DNA of 6,793 nucleotides, from NCBI GenBank assembly GCA_048394785.1, contig DBFJGL010000109.1, positions 1 through 6,793 of the forward strand, in the 5' to 3' direction. The translations under genes were made by a program, and so were the position numbers. This document shows, piece by piece, positions 1-5,852 of the stretch (the first letter of the stretch is position 1; the number at the start of each line of letters is the position of its first letter). The notes below the pieces were generated by a model. That model searched no databases. It worked only from the letters and a program-made list of their open reading frames with translations, and was not told the DNA's origin. This DNA comes from DBFJGL01 sp048394785 (GTDB taxonomy: Bacteria; Bacillota; Clostridia; Christensenellales; CAG-917).

Positions 1-860
1 TTCTGGAAGAAAAGGGAGCGCGAGATATTTTGAGTTTGACCGCTACTCCCATTCCGCGTTCGCTTGCGCTTGCGTTTTTGAAAGACGTCGGCATAAGTTC
101 CACGGAGCGCAGAGCCGACGCGAAATTCAACGTAGCGACCAAGATAGTGTCGGACGGCAAACTCGAAGATATGCTTGCGTTTTTGAAAGACAGAGCCAAA
201 ATGGGCGCAAGTTCGTTTATAGTGTGTCCGTCCATATACGACAGCGAGGGCTACGACGCATTTTCTTTGGAAACGCTTGCGGAGCGATATTCCGATTATT
301 TTTCCGACGAAGGCGTGGCGGTTTTGCACGGCAAAATGAAATCCGAAGAAAAAAACGAAGCGTTCAAAGCCTTTTCGGAAGGCAGATGCAAACTTTTGTT
401 CGCAACCGGCGTAGTGGAGGTGGGGGTGGATACCGACGCGGAAAACATCGCCGTGCTGAACGCCGACCGTTTCGGGCTCAGTTCGCTGCATCAGCTTCGC
501 GGCAGAGTGGGCAGACGGGGAGGCGACGGTTATTGTTTTCTGCATACGGCGTCAACTTCGGAAAAGGCAATCGAAAGACTCGGCGTGCTTGCAAATAACG
601 ACAGAGGTTCGGACATCGCGGAATACGATTTCAAAACCAGGGGCGCAGGCGAGTTTTTGGGAATGAAACAGAGCGGTATTGCGCTTACTCCGCTGTTTAA
701 CCTCACAATGAACCTCGAAACTTTGACGGAGGCAAAGACGCTTTGCAAAAGAATTGCGGAAGAATGCGGCGTTGAATATATAAGACGGCTGCTCGGCGAA
801 ACTTATTCGCGCATACCGCAATTCATAGATTCCATCAGGGACGTCACGTTAAACAGCTGA
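1..860 (+). CDS. recG: ATP-dependent DNA helicase RecG, C-terminal part (5' end outside window)
   Basis: Superfamily 2 helicase that remodels stalled replication forks and Holliday junctions in the cytoplasm. The reading frame is open from base 3 to a TGA at 858-860, so about 285 C-terminal residues are present; RecG is usually near 680, so the wedge domain and Walker motifs lie to the left. Visible in order: motif III LTATPIP (about 36-56), motif IV region IVCPSIYDSE (about 219-248), motif V GVVEVGVD (408-431), motif VI QLRGRVGRRG (492-521), and the TRG-type motif with RGAGEFLGMKQSG (about 639-680) that couples ATP hydrolysis to branch movement. DADRFGLSSLHQLRGRVGR followed by GYCFL, and the RGAGEFLG..QSG block, favour RecG over the related Mfd, whose equivalent segments differ. 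The TTG at 30 is internal, not the start. No clear terminator follows. Confidence 0.95.
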   Translation, partial: LEEKGARDILSLTATPIPRSLALAFLKDVGISSTERRADAKFNVATKIVSDGKLEDMLAFLKDRAKMGASSFIVCPSIYDSEGYDAFSLETLAERYSDYFSDEGVAVLHGKMKSEEKNEAFKAFSEGRCKLLFATGVVEVGVDTDAENIAVLNADRFGLSSLHQLRGRVGRRGGDGYCFLHTASTSEKAIERLGVLANNDRGSDIAEYDFKTRGAGEFLGMKQSGIALTPLFNLTMNLETLTEAKTLCKRIAEECGVEYIRRLLGETYSRIPQFIDSIRDVTLNS

Positions 861-1080
861 ACAGATGCGGGATTTCGCGAAACCGAGAGCGTACTTTAGG
901 TGAAATATAATAGTTTTGAAATCAGGCGTATCCAAATTGGTTTCAGGCGCGTTTTTCGCAATGATGTTTTTTTACATATTAGCGCAGCGGATTGTCGTTT
1001 TTTTTCGGAGCGCGGCATTTTTTGCAATTTGACGCCGTTAAATTAGATGTAAAAGCAGTTACGCGAGCAAGCTTTTTGTA
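861..1080. other. Spacer between recG and the OLE promoter
   Basis: No coding potential is apparent on either strand. It holds two T-runs (967-973 and 998-1005), the second preceded only by a weak 4-bp stem (986-989 with 996-999), so it is at best a poor recG terminator. A better hairpin of 8 bp with a 3-nt loop lies at 1026-1044 but has no T-run after it. AAAAGC 1051-1056 can pair with GCTTTT 1071-1076 across a 14-nt loop, again weakly. Nothing here is more than a candidate. Confidence 0.4.
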
Positions 1081-1085
1081 CTAAG

Positions 1086-1113
1086 TTGACATTTTGCCGC
1101 ATTTGTATATAAT
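1086..1113 (+). promoter_or_regulatory. Strong housekeeping-sigma promoter for the OLE RNA
   Basis: The -35 box TTGACA (1086-1091) and -10 box TATAAT (1108-1113) both match consensus exactly, with a 16-bp spacer. Transcription should begin near 1120-1121, three or four bases before the 5' strand of the RNA's closing helix. Agreement between the predicted start and the end of the folded RNA supports both calls. It implies strong constitutive transcription of the RNA, which probably reads through into oapA because no terminator lies between them. Confidence 0.85.
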
Positions 1114-1422
1114 AAATAGTACAAAATGATGGCGCAGTATTCTAGTCAGATTTCGCCGTCCGGAGGCGGGGGTAAAATATCGCCGAAGGGCACATCGATG
1201 AAGTTTCTGGTGATGGCTTTGGTTGCCCAAATCGGGGCTGTTGCTGGGAGTTAAGACTTTTGGGCGGCTCGCAACGGCATGCGAACCCCGACCCAACTGT
1301 CGCGGAGACCCATATCGGTGGGCAACTACTGAATGGGATTAAACCTGTTATGCGGTACAAAATGCTGTGTACAGCGTAGCCTGCTTTGAGTGGTCATTAA
1401 GGGAAAGAGGAACCACGTCCGC

Positions 1423-1440
1423 GCGCGTTGGCCAACGCGC
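1423..1440 (+). repeat. Perfect inverted repeat (hairpin) inside OLE RNA
   Basis: An 18-base perfect palindrome reads as a 7-bp GC-rich stem (GCGCGTT / AACGCGC) with a GGCC loop. It is the most stable local stem in the RNA region. No T-run follows, so it is a structural element, not a terminator. The self-complementary GGCC loop could in principle support loop-loop contact or dimerisation; that is inference. Confidence 0.75.
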
Positions 1441-1574
1441 AAAGACGATTGCTTCTGGAAATTACGACTGCAAAATAAGATAAGGGCGGAGGACTTCTGT
1501 CAAGGAAAACTTCTAGACTGTGATAAGGCAGCTCGGGGATTATAGTGTGCACTGAGTGGCGATTCGGTTCCGTA

Positions 1575-1604
1575 CGGAGTAATCCTGCGGTGCGCGGAGT
1601 AATC
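1575..1604 (+). repeat. Direct repeat CGGAGTAATC inside OLE RNA
   Basis: The 10-mer CGGAGTAATC occurs at 1575-1584 and again at 1595-1604, exactly 20 nt apart. An upstream GATT (1561-1564) can pair with the AATC of either copy. The second copy gives the longer helix because TTCCG (1568-1572) can also pair with its CGGAG (1595-1599, one wobble). Confidence 0.7.
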
Positions 1605-1703
1605 GGAAACGTCTTGGCCGGCGACGACAAGTTTCCGCGCAGGGAAAACCTACCGAACCTAAGGCGCAAGGTTTACTCGGGCTGTTGCCATCATTTATTT
1701 TGC

Positions 1704-1708
1704 GAGGA
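1704..1708 (+). promoter_or_regulatory. Shine-Dalgarno that fixes the TTG start of oapA
   Basis: GAGGA ends four bases before the TTG at 1713. No other methionine codon occurs in this frame until residue 170, inside the membrane domain, so this site decides the start. It begins only seven bases after the closing helix of the OLE RNA (3' strand ends at 1696). Confidence 0.75.
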
Positions 1709-1712
1709 CTGA

Positions 1713-2861
1713 TTGAATAAAGAAGACACATCGTCGTTGACGTTATCAAACGCCGTTTCCGAAGCCGTACAAGACGGCGAATTTTCCGTTAATTCAAAAG
1801 AAAAGACAGACTGCGGCGGTTTTAAGCAAAACGTAAGCCCCGAATCGGTTGAGGTGCGTTCGGACGGCAGTTTGAAAACCGAGGATAAGTTTTGTTCGGA
1901 TAATGTTTGCGTAAGCAATTCAAATGAAAAAACAACAGGAAAAAGCTTATCCGATACGGTGCAACTCGCCGTTAATGCGGAAAATAAGCGTTCGGGCGCA
2001 AAATCGTCGTCTAAACAGACGGATAAAGTGCAGACAAACGCCGTGCAGGCTGGCACAAAATCGTCAGACGCCAAGTCTTCCGACGTAAAAACGCAAGATA
2101 ATTCGGGCAAAAACGGCGGAAAACAGAAGAAAAAACCTAAGAAAAAAAGAAATCTTTGGAGCGTTAAAATAACGGTTATATCCTTGTTTTTATCCGCATT
2201 TTTCAGCTTTATCAGCGAGATGACGGCGTCAAGCGAGCATATGATTGTTACCATTTTGCTCTTGTTGTTCCTCATTCTTGCAAGCATACTGTTTGACGGC
2301 ATAGGCGTTGCGGCAACTTCTTGCGAGGCAACTCCGATAGTTTCTATGGCGTCTAAAAAGGTGTACGGCGCGAAAACCGCGCTCTGGCTTGTCAAAAACA
2401 ACGAAAAAGTTTCAAACGTCTGCAATGACGTAATAGGCGATATTTTCGGCATAATATCGGGTGCCTGTACGGCGGCGATAGTAGCAAAACTCGTGATTGT
2501 CGCGGGTGAGGGTTGGCAGAAGTGGCTCGCGATAATATTGTCGAGCGTGGTCGCCGCGCTCACTATCGGAGGCAAGGCGTTTTTGAAGAATATTGCGATC
2601 AACAATTCACGCGAGCTTGTAATGCTTGTGGCGCGGGTGCTTGCGGTGTTCTCGCCCGAGGAGCGCAGACGATATAAAAAGCAGATGGAGAAGAAAAAGA
2701 CGTATGCCGCGCGCGCGACGGCTGAAAATGCCGACGTAAAAGCAAATTCGGACAATTCAGCCCTTTCCGACAGCTCCAAATCCAAGAAGAAAAACAAGGA
2801 TAAGGATGCGGCGGCAAGTTGCGTGGCGACAGAGGAGAAGGAGCGCAGGCAGGGAAAATAA
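1713..2861 (+). CDS. oapA: OLE-associated membrane protein OapA, with long disordered tails
   Basis: 382 residues. Residues 1-146 are a low-complexity, Ser/Asp/Lys/Asn-rich hydrophilic tail ending in a basic patch (KKKPKKKR, 139-146). The core (about 147-313) has four predicted membrane helices near 150-167, 176-199, 244-264 and 270-288, with a polar segment between helices 2 and 3. It contains DVIGD (D239, D243), matching the conserved DxxxD motif known in OapA. Residues about 314-382 form a second charged, Lys/Ser/Asp-rich tail. OapA of Bacillus halodurans is roughly the size of the core alone, so the tails are unusual. The family anchors OLE RNA in the membrane; the position directly after the RNA supports the call. 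The segment about 190-258 also vaguely resembles the DUF21 membrane domain of CNNM/MpfA magnesium transporters. TTG start chosen from the Shine-Dalgarno at 1704. Likely co-transcribed with OLE. Confidence 0.82.
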   Translation: MNKEDTSSLTLSNAVSEAVQDGEFSVNSKEKTDCGGFKQNVSPESVEVRSDGSLKTEDKFCSDNVCVSNSNEKTTGKSLSDTVQLAVNAENKRSGAKSSSKQTDKVQTNAVQAGTKSSDAKSSDVKTQDNSGKNGGKQKKKPKKKRNLWSVKITVISLFLSAFFSFISEMTASSEHMIVTILLLLFLILASILFDGIGVAATSCEATPIVSMASKKVYGAKTALWLVKNNEKVSNVCNDVIGDIFGIISGACTAAIVAKLVIVAGEGWQKWLAIILSSVVAALTIGGKAFLKNIAINNSRELVMLVARVLAVFSPEERRRYKKQMEKKKTYAARATAENADVKANSDNSALSDSSKSKKKNKDKDAAASCVATEEKERRQGK

Positions 2862-2930
2862 GCGCGAAAACGGTTGTGCCAAATAACAAACGGCAAATTC
2901 ATATAGAAACTTACGGATAAAAAACAAAAT

Positions 2931-3755
2931 ATGCGTTTAGACAAATTTATATTCGAGTATTATAAGCTGAAATCGCGCTCCTATGCCGAAATGCTGGTCA
3001 AAACGGGCAAAGTCAGAGTGAACGGAGAAACGGTATTGAAGCCTGCCTACGAGGTGGACGTCAGGTTTGTGAACGTAAAAATATGCGAAGACGAAGGCTA
3101 TGCGTCGCAAGGGGCATACAAGCTCGAAGAAGCGTTCAGGGTATTCCCTGCGGTAAACGTGGAGGGTAAAACGACCGCCGACATCGGCTGTTCCAACGGC
3201 GGGTTCACCGATTATATGTTGAGATGCGGCGCGAAAAGCGTGCTTGCGGTGGACGTTGCCGACTGTTCTTTGGATAAAAGACTGGTCGAAGACGAGAGGG
3301 TAACGTTCTTGAAATGCAACGCACGCTATCTGCCCGAGGATTTGGAAAAGGTCGATTTCGTGTGTTCGGACGTCAGTTTCATATCGCTCAAATTGATAAT
3401 GGGCGGCATATTCGGATTGCTCAAAGAGGAAGGTGAATGCGTCCTTCTGGTAAAGCCGCAGTTTGAGCTTACGCGCGACAGTTTGAGCAAAAAGGGTATA
3501 GTTCTCGACATTCGCGACAGAGAAAAGGCGCTTGCTTCCGTCGTGGAAAAAGCTAAACTTACGGGATTTGAAATTCTCGGCGTAACCGAGTCGCCTATAA
3601 GATACGAAAACAAAAACATAGAATATCTGCTTTATATGAAGAAATCCAAAAACTTCCAACCTGTTTCGGTAGCTGCGGAAACGGACGGCACGGCGTCGGC
3701 AATAGAGAGGCTTGACTCTGCGATTGACAGAATACAGACGCCGCCTTGGTTTTGA
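2931..3755 (+). CDS. tlyA: TlyA family rRNA (cytidine-2'-O)-methyltransferase
   Basis: Cytoplasmic S-adenosylmethionine-dependent enzyme; characterised TlyA proteins 2'-O-methylate cytidines of 16S and/or 23S rRNA (older name hemolysin A). 274 residues, close to the family's usual 270. An N-terminal S4 RNA-binding domain (about 1-50, RLDKF..SRSYAEMLVKTGKVRVNGE) is followed by an FtsJ/RrmJ-type Rossmann domain. The SAM loop is DIGCSNGGF (84-92), where many members have DIGASTGGF. A K-D-K-E catalytic tetrad typical of RrmJ-like enzymes is visible as K64 (GAYKLEE), D147 (SDVSF), K175 (VKPQFE) and E231 (NIEYL). The last 35 residues are variable. It lies 69 nt after oapA on the same strand with no terminator between, so it may share the OLE-oapA transcript. 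The ATG is clear but the Shine-Dalgarno is poor (GGAT 12 bases upstream). tlyA is a usual neighbour of OLE loci. Confidence 0.95.
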   Translation: MRLDKFIFEYYKLKSRSYAEMLVKTGKVRVNGETVLKPAYEVDVRFVNVKICEDEGYASQGAYKLEEAFRVFPAVNVEGKTTADIGCSNGGFTDYMLRCGAKSVLAVDVADCSLDKRLVEDERVTFLKCNARYLPEDLEKVDFVCSDVSFISLKLIMGGIFGLLKEEGECVLLVKPQFELTRDSLSKKGIVLDIRDREKALASVVEKAKLTGFEILGVTESPIRYENKNIEYLLYMKKSKNFQPVSVAAETDGTASAIERLDSAIDRIQTPPWF

Positions 3756-3790
3756 TGCGGTGAAAGGATAAAGCCGAGTACAGTGTTTGA

Positions 3791-3811
3791 CAGCCGGATA
3801 TAAGTCGGCTG
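3791..3811 (+). other. Short hairpin downstream of tlyA
   Basis: CAGCCG (3791-3796) pairs perfectly with CGGCTG (3806-3811) around a 9-nt loop. There is no T-run, so it is not an intrinsic terminator; it may protect the 3' end of the tlyA message, whose likely terminator lies about 50 nt further on. The function is inferred only. Confidence 0.4.
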
Positions 3812-3861
3812 CTATCGGATAAACGCAAACGACAGTATAGCAAAAATTATAGATAAAAGAA

Positions 3862-3886
3862 AAAAGCACGCCGCGGGCGTGCTTTT
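3862..3886. terminator. Bidirectional intrinsic terminator between tlyA and rnpB
   Basis: GCACGCC (3866-3872) and GGCGTGC (3876-3882) form a 7-bp GC stem with a 3-nt loop, flanked by A-run 3860-3865 and T-run 3883-3886. On the minus strand the stem is followed by six T, a C and four T, a very good terminator for rnpB. On the plus strand there are four T, enough for a weaker stop for the tlyA message. Convergent genes on either side fit this double use. Confidence 0.85.
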
Positions 3887-4200
3887 GAGTATAGCCGATA
3901 AGCCGAGTTCTGTCGTGAACTGCCATCTATCTAGACCGTCGGTTGCCCGACGGTTCAAGCGAACGGGAGCGCGCGGGCAACGTTTTTTATGCTCCTTTCT
4001 TGCACCGAGTGGGGTTTACATCGCGCCTTGTCGCCAATTTGCGGGTGAGCTCTTACCTCGCCTTTCCATCCTTACCCTTGCGGGCGGTATTTTTCTGTTG
4101 CACTGTCCTTGAAGTCGCCTTCACAGGGAGTTACCCTGCACCCATGCCCTGCGGTGCTCGGACTTTCCTCATACGAAGTATGCGGCAGTTTAGCTATCTC
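3887..4200 (-). ncRNA. rnpB: RNase P RNA, class A
   Basis: Catalytic RNA that removes 5' leaders from pre-tRNA together with protein RnpA. Read on the minus strand it has the universal blocks GAGGAAAGTCC (4160-4170), ACAGAAAA (4091-4098), GGTAAGAGCTCACC (4044-4057) and CGACAGAACTCGGCTTA (3899-3915). P1 forms between GAG-ATAGC at 4200-4193 and GCTAT-A-CTC at 3887-3895 with one bulged A. P18 is a 7-bp stem with a GCAA loop (3936-3953). About 314 nt, shorter than the 377 nt of E. coli: P3 is a 5-bp hairpin and P12 shrinks to CCC-GCAA-GGG (4075-4084). The L15 GGU that pairs with the tRNA 3' CCA seems absent: P15 closes straight onto a GGAGC/GCTCC hairpin (3966-3995). The layout is class A, as in most Clostridia, not the class B of Bacillus. 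Convergent with tlyA and divergent from the next gene. Confidence 0.96.
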
Positions 4201-4206
4201 GAAAAC

Positions 4207-4235
4207 ATTTAACCACAAACGGAGGATAAAAGCAA
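4207..4235 (-). promoter_or_regulatory. Probable rnpB promoter
   Basis: On the minus strand, TTGCTT (4230-4235) and TTAAAT (4207-4212) are separated by 17 bp and predict initiation near 4200, exactly at the 5' base of helix P1. The boxes are only moderate matches. An alternative -35 box TTGACG (4246-4251) with TATCCT as -10 would start about 20 nt further upstream and require 5' processing. Confidence 0.5.
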
Positions 4236-4333
4236 CATATTGAACGTCAAAATTTGCGCGCTCGGATACGCTTGCGCACGAAATAAGCAAAACAGGGTAT
4301 TATATTTTAAGGATATGTGGCAAAAATCCATAT

Positions 4334-5743
4334 ATGGAATACGGGATTACGGCGGCAGTTATGGCTGTCTTTATTGTTATATATCTATTTTCGCGACCGC
4401 GTTTTCGCGTAAAACCTTATCGGGTATACGGCGAACAAGAGTATTCGCAGGGGCTGAAAAACTTTATTTACGGACTACCTCTGCCCAAAACCTGCGGCAG
4501 CAAATTGCAGGATAAAGTTTTCAAAAGAAAGCTTATAGTGATGCGATTTATGACAAAGTATTATCAAAAATGCGCATTTTTAGAACAGTTCGGGGCACTG
4601 ATAAGCGCGAGAAAGGAAGAAATAGCCGCCGTTGTCAAATTCAAATACGATTCGCTTTCCTCCCTGCCGTCTGTGGAGGGTGAACCGCGTACGGTCAAAA
4701 TAGCGAGGTTTGCGCTTGCGCATTCCGACTACATTTTTTCATTGGACAGAGCAGGCGCGGCAATGGAAGAACAGAACCGCAGGCGCGCCTTGACGGTTTC
4801 GGAAATAAACGCAATGAAAGACGCGTTCAGATATGTGCTGTCTGAAAGATTGGCTTTTTGCGCGGCGGACGCGCACAGCGTATTCAGTATGAGTAAAAAG
4901 GCTGAGAAGTTTGCAAAACATTATAAGAGCTGTGAACATTCTCCGCTTTACAAATCGCTTACTCAAAATAATATGTTTATGCGTTTCACTGCCGTTTATC
5001 TCGGAGCGGACACGGAGTGGGGAGAGGCGGAATATGCGGCGCACGCCGAAAAACAGCTTTACCTCGTGAATACGGTGCTGGACAGCTTAAAGAGTATCGA
5101 ATATGTGAATTTTAATCGGTTTTACAAGCCTATCGAATATCTTGACGACTTCGAGTGCTTTGCAAGCGCGCAGATTGGCATAAGACAAAACTTTCTCAAC
5201 GCTATGAGCGCGTTGTCGGACAGAGAAAATATGGACGAGAGCGTTTATGCCAAAAGGCTGTGTGATTTCGCTCGTAATTCGGATGCGCGAGCCGCTTCTT
5301 TTACGCGCAAAAAGTTTGCGGGACGCAGAATTATATGTCAATTTGCAAAAGAAAACGACGTATTGCTTGCGCGCTCTCTTACCAACTGCGAACAGATGAG
5401 ACTGAATTTTGCTCCCGTAAAGCGCAAAAAACGGAGCTCGGACATATCGGAAGGCGATATCGGATGTGCGGCGTCGGATAAATCTTCGCGAGTGTACGAG
5501 AGTTTCACCGCAAAATTCGGAATTTCGCTTATCGATGATTATCTTAAAATTCAACCGAATTTTCCCGATGCGGTAACGGACGCGGACATTACGCTCGAAC
5601 ACAAAGGCGTCGATCACAAAATTCACGTAAGAAAGGGAGATGAAGACGAACTTTCGGTGGGAGGGACGATATTGCACGGCATTCCGGGCGTTATTCTCGG
5701 AGACAAACCGCTCGACATTACCGTAACCGTAAAGCGCGAATAA
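4334..5743 (+). CDS. Membrane-anchored protein of unknown function, distantly NdvB N-terminus-like
   Basis: 469 residues, not firmly recognised. One N-terminal membrane segment (about 4-20, ITAAVMAVFIVIYLF) followed by basic residues suggests a signal anchor; topology is uncertain. Residues about 60-350 look largely alpha-helical. Two stretches recall the N-terminal helical region of cyclic beta-1,2-glucan synthases: about 108-175 (SLPSVEGEPRTVKIARFALAH through LTVSEINAMKDAFRYVLSERL) and about 250-330 (LDSLKSIEYVNFNRFYKPIEYL onward). The glycosyltransferase and phosphorylase domains of those very large proteins are absent. A Lys/Arg/Ser-rich linker (about 363-385) leads to a small, probably beta-rich C-terminal part (about 415-469, ending HGIPGVILGDKPLDITVTVKRE in two pieces around 448-469). 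It is divergent from rnpB. The ATG has no Shine-Dalgarno; TATTAT at 4299-4304 could be a -10 box but no good -35 was found. The gene is certain; the family link is weak and by eye. Confidence 0.8.
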   Translation: MEYGITAAVMAVFIVIYLFSRPRFRVKPYRVYGEQEYSQGLKNFIYGLPLPKTCGSKLQDKVFKRKLIVMRFMTKYYQKCAFLEQFGALISARKEEIAAVVKFKYDSLSSLPSVEGEPRTVKIARFALAHSDYIFSLDRAGAAMEEQNRRRALTVSEINAMKDAFRYVLSERLAFCAADAHSVFSMSKKAEKFAKHYKSCEHSPLYKSLTQNNMFMRFTAVYLGADTEWGEAEYAAHAEKQLYLVNTVLDSLKSIEYVNFNRFYKPIEYLDDFECFASAQIGIRQNFLNAMSALSDRENMDESVYAKRLCDFARNSDARAASFTRKKFAGRRIICQFAKENDVLLARSLTNCEQMRLNFAPVKRKKRSSDISEGDIGCAASDKSSRVYESFTAKFGISLIDDYLKIQPNFPDAVTDADITLEHKGVDHKIHVRKGDEDELSVGGTILHGIPGVILGDKPLDITVTVKRE

Positions 5744-5807
5744 TATATTTCGTCAGCGTAAAATAAATTATCACTGTAATATTTTTGGATTGCGTTGCGC
5801 GCTTCGA

Positions 5808-5836
5808 TTGCCTCTGCGGCGCAGGTATGGTAAGAT
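5808..5836 (+). promoter_or_regulatory. Possible promoter before the GNAT gene
   Basis: TTGCCT (5808-5813) and TAAGAT (5831-5836) are spaced by 17 bp. Initiation would fall near 5843, just at the Shine-Dalgarno, giving a leader of about ten bases. That is short, so the gene may instead be read from further upstream; no terminator separates it from the 4334-5743 gene. Confidence 0.3.
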
Positions 5837-5852
5837 ATGCGGCGGAGGCAGT

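Larger units (their letters stand above)
1121..1700 (+). ncRNA. ole: OLE RNA (ornate large extremophilic RNA)
   Basis: About 580 nt without a convincing gene, with its own consensus promoter and extensive self-complementarity. The ends pair perfectly over 10 bp: AAATGATGGC (1124-1133) with GCCATCATTT (1687-1696). Internal helices seen by eye: 1154-1157/1165-1168; GCCCAAA 1225-1231 with TTTGGGC 1259-1265; 1309-1313/1318-1322; 1362-1367/1372-1377; GCGCGTT 1423-1429 with AACGCGC 1434-1440 closing a GGCC loop; GGAAAC 1605-1610 with GTTTCC 1631-1636; AACCT 1656-1660 with AGGTT 1669-1673. Known OLE RNAs are about 600 nt, lie immediately upstream of oapA and near tlyA and nadK; all of this holds here. 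OLE forms a membrane ribonucleoprotein with OapA and other proteins and is linked in Bacillus halodurans to ethanol, cold and magnesium stress. The call rests on size, structure and neighbours rather than on a covariance-model match, so GOLLD-like or another large RNA class is formally possible but does not fit the context. Confidence 0.87.

Noticed and set aside
1..860. Mfd (transcription-repair coupling factor) as an alternative to RecG
   Set aside because: Mfd shares TATPIP and QLRGRVGR, but the following GYCFL and the RGAGEFLGMKQSG region, plus the protein ending soon after without Mfd's C-terminal regulatory domain, match RecG.
1026..1044. 8-bp hairpin before the OLE promoter as a recG terminator
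   Set aside because: No T-run follows on the plus strand, so it does not meet the pattern of an intrinsic terminator.
1081..1749. Several 70-90-residue open frames on the minus strand within the OLE region
   Set aside because: They are short, Arg/Ser/Pro-rich, lack Shine-Dalgarno sites and overlap each other and the structured RNA.
1691..2944. 417-residue open frame on the minus strand covering all of oapA
   Set aside because: It is antisense to a gene with a good Shine-Dalgarno, coherent membrane topology and family motif. The frame stays open because of the codon bias of the plus strand, and its translation is a low-complexity Ser/Phe/Ala-rich sequence with no recognisable domain.
2937..3926. 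329-residue open frame on the minus strand over tlyA and into rnpB
   Set aside because: Shadow of tlyA, whose catalytic and SAM motifs are clear. It also begins inside the RNase P RNA gene, and its translation resembles no known family.
3879..4515. Small open frames on both strands over rnpB and its promoter region
   Set aside because: The conserved RNase P RNA blocks explain this stretch; the frames are chance products of a structured RNA.
5790..5852. Upstream TTG start for the GNAT gene adding 21 residues
   Set aside because: The extra residues are an Arg/Leu-rich string with no family match, while the ATG at 5853 has a GGAGG at good spacing.
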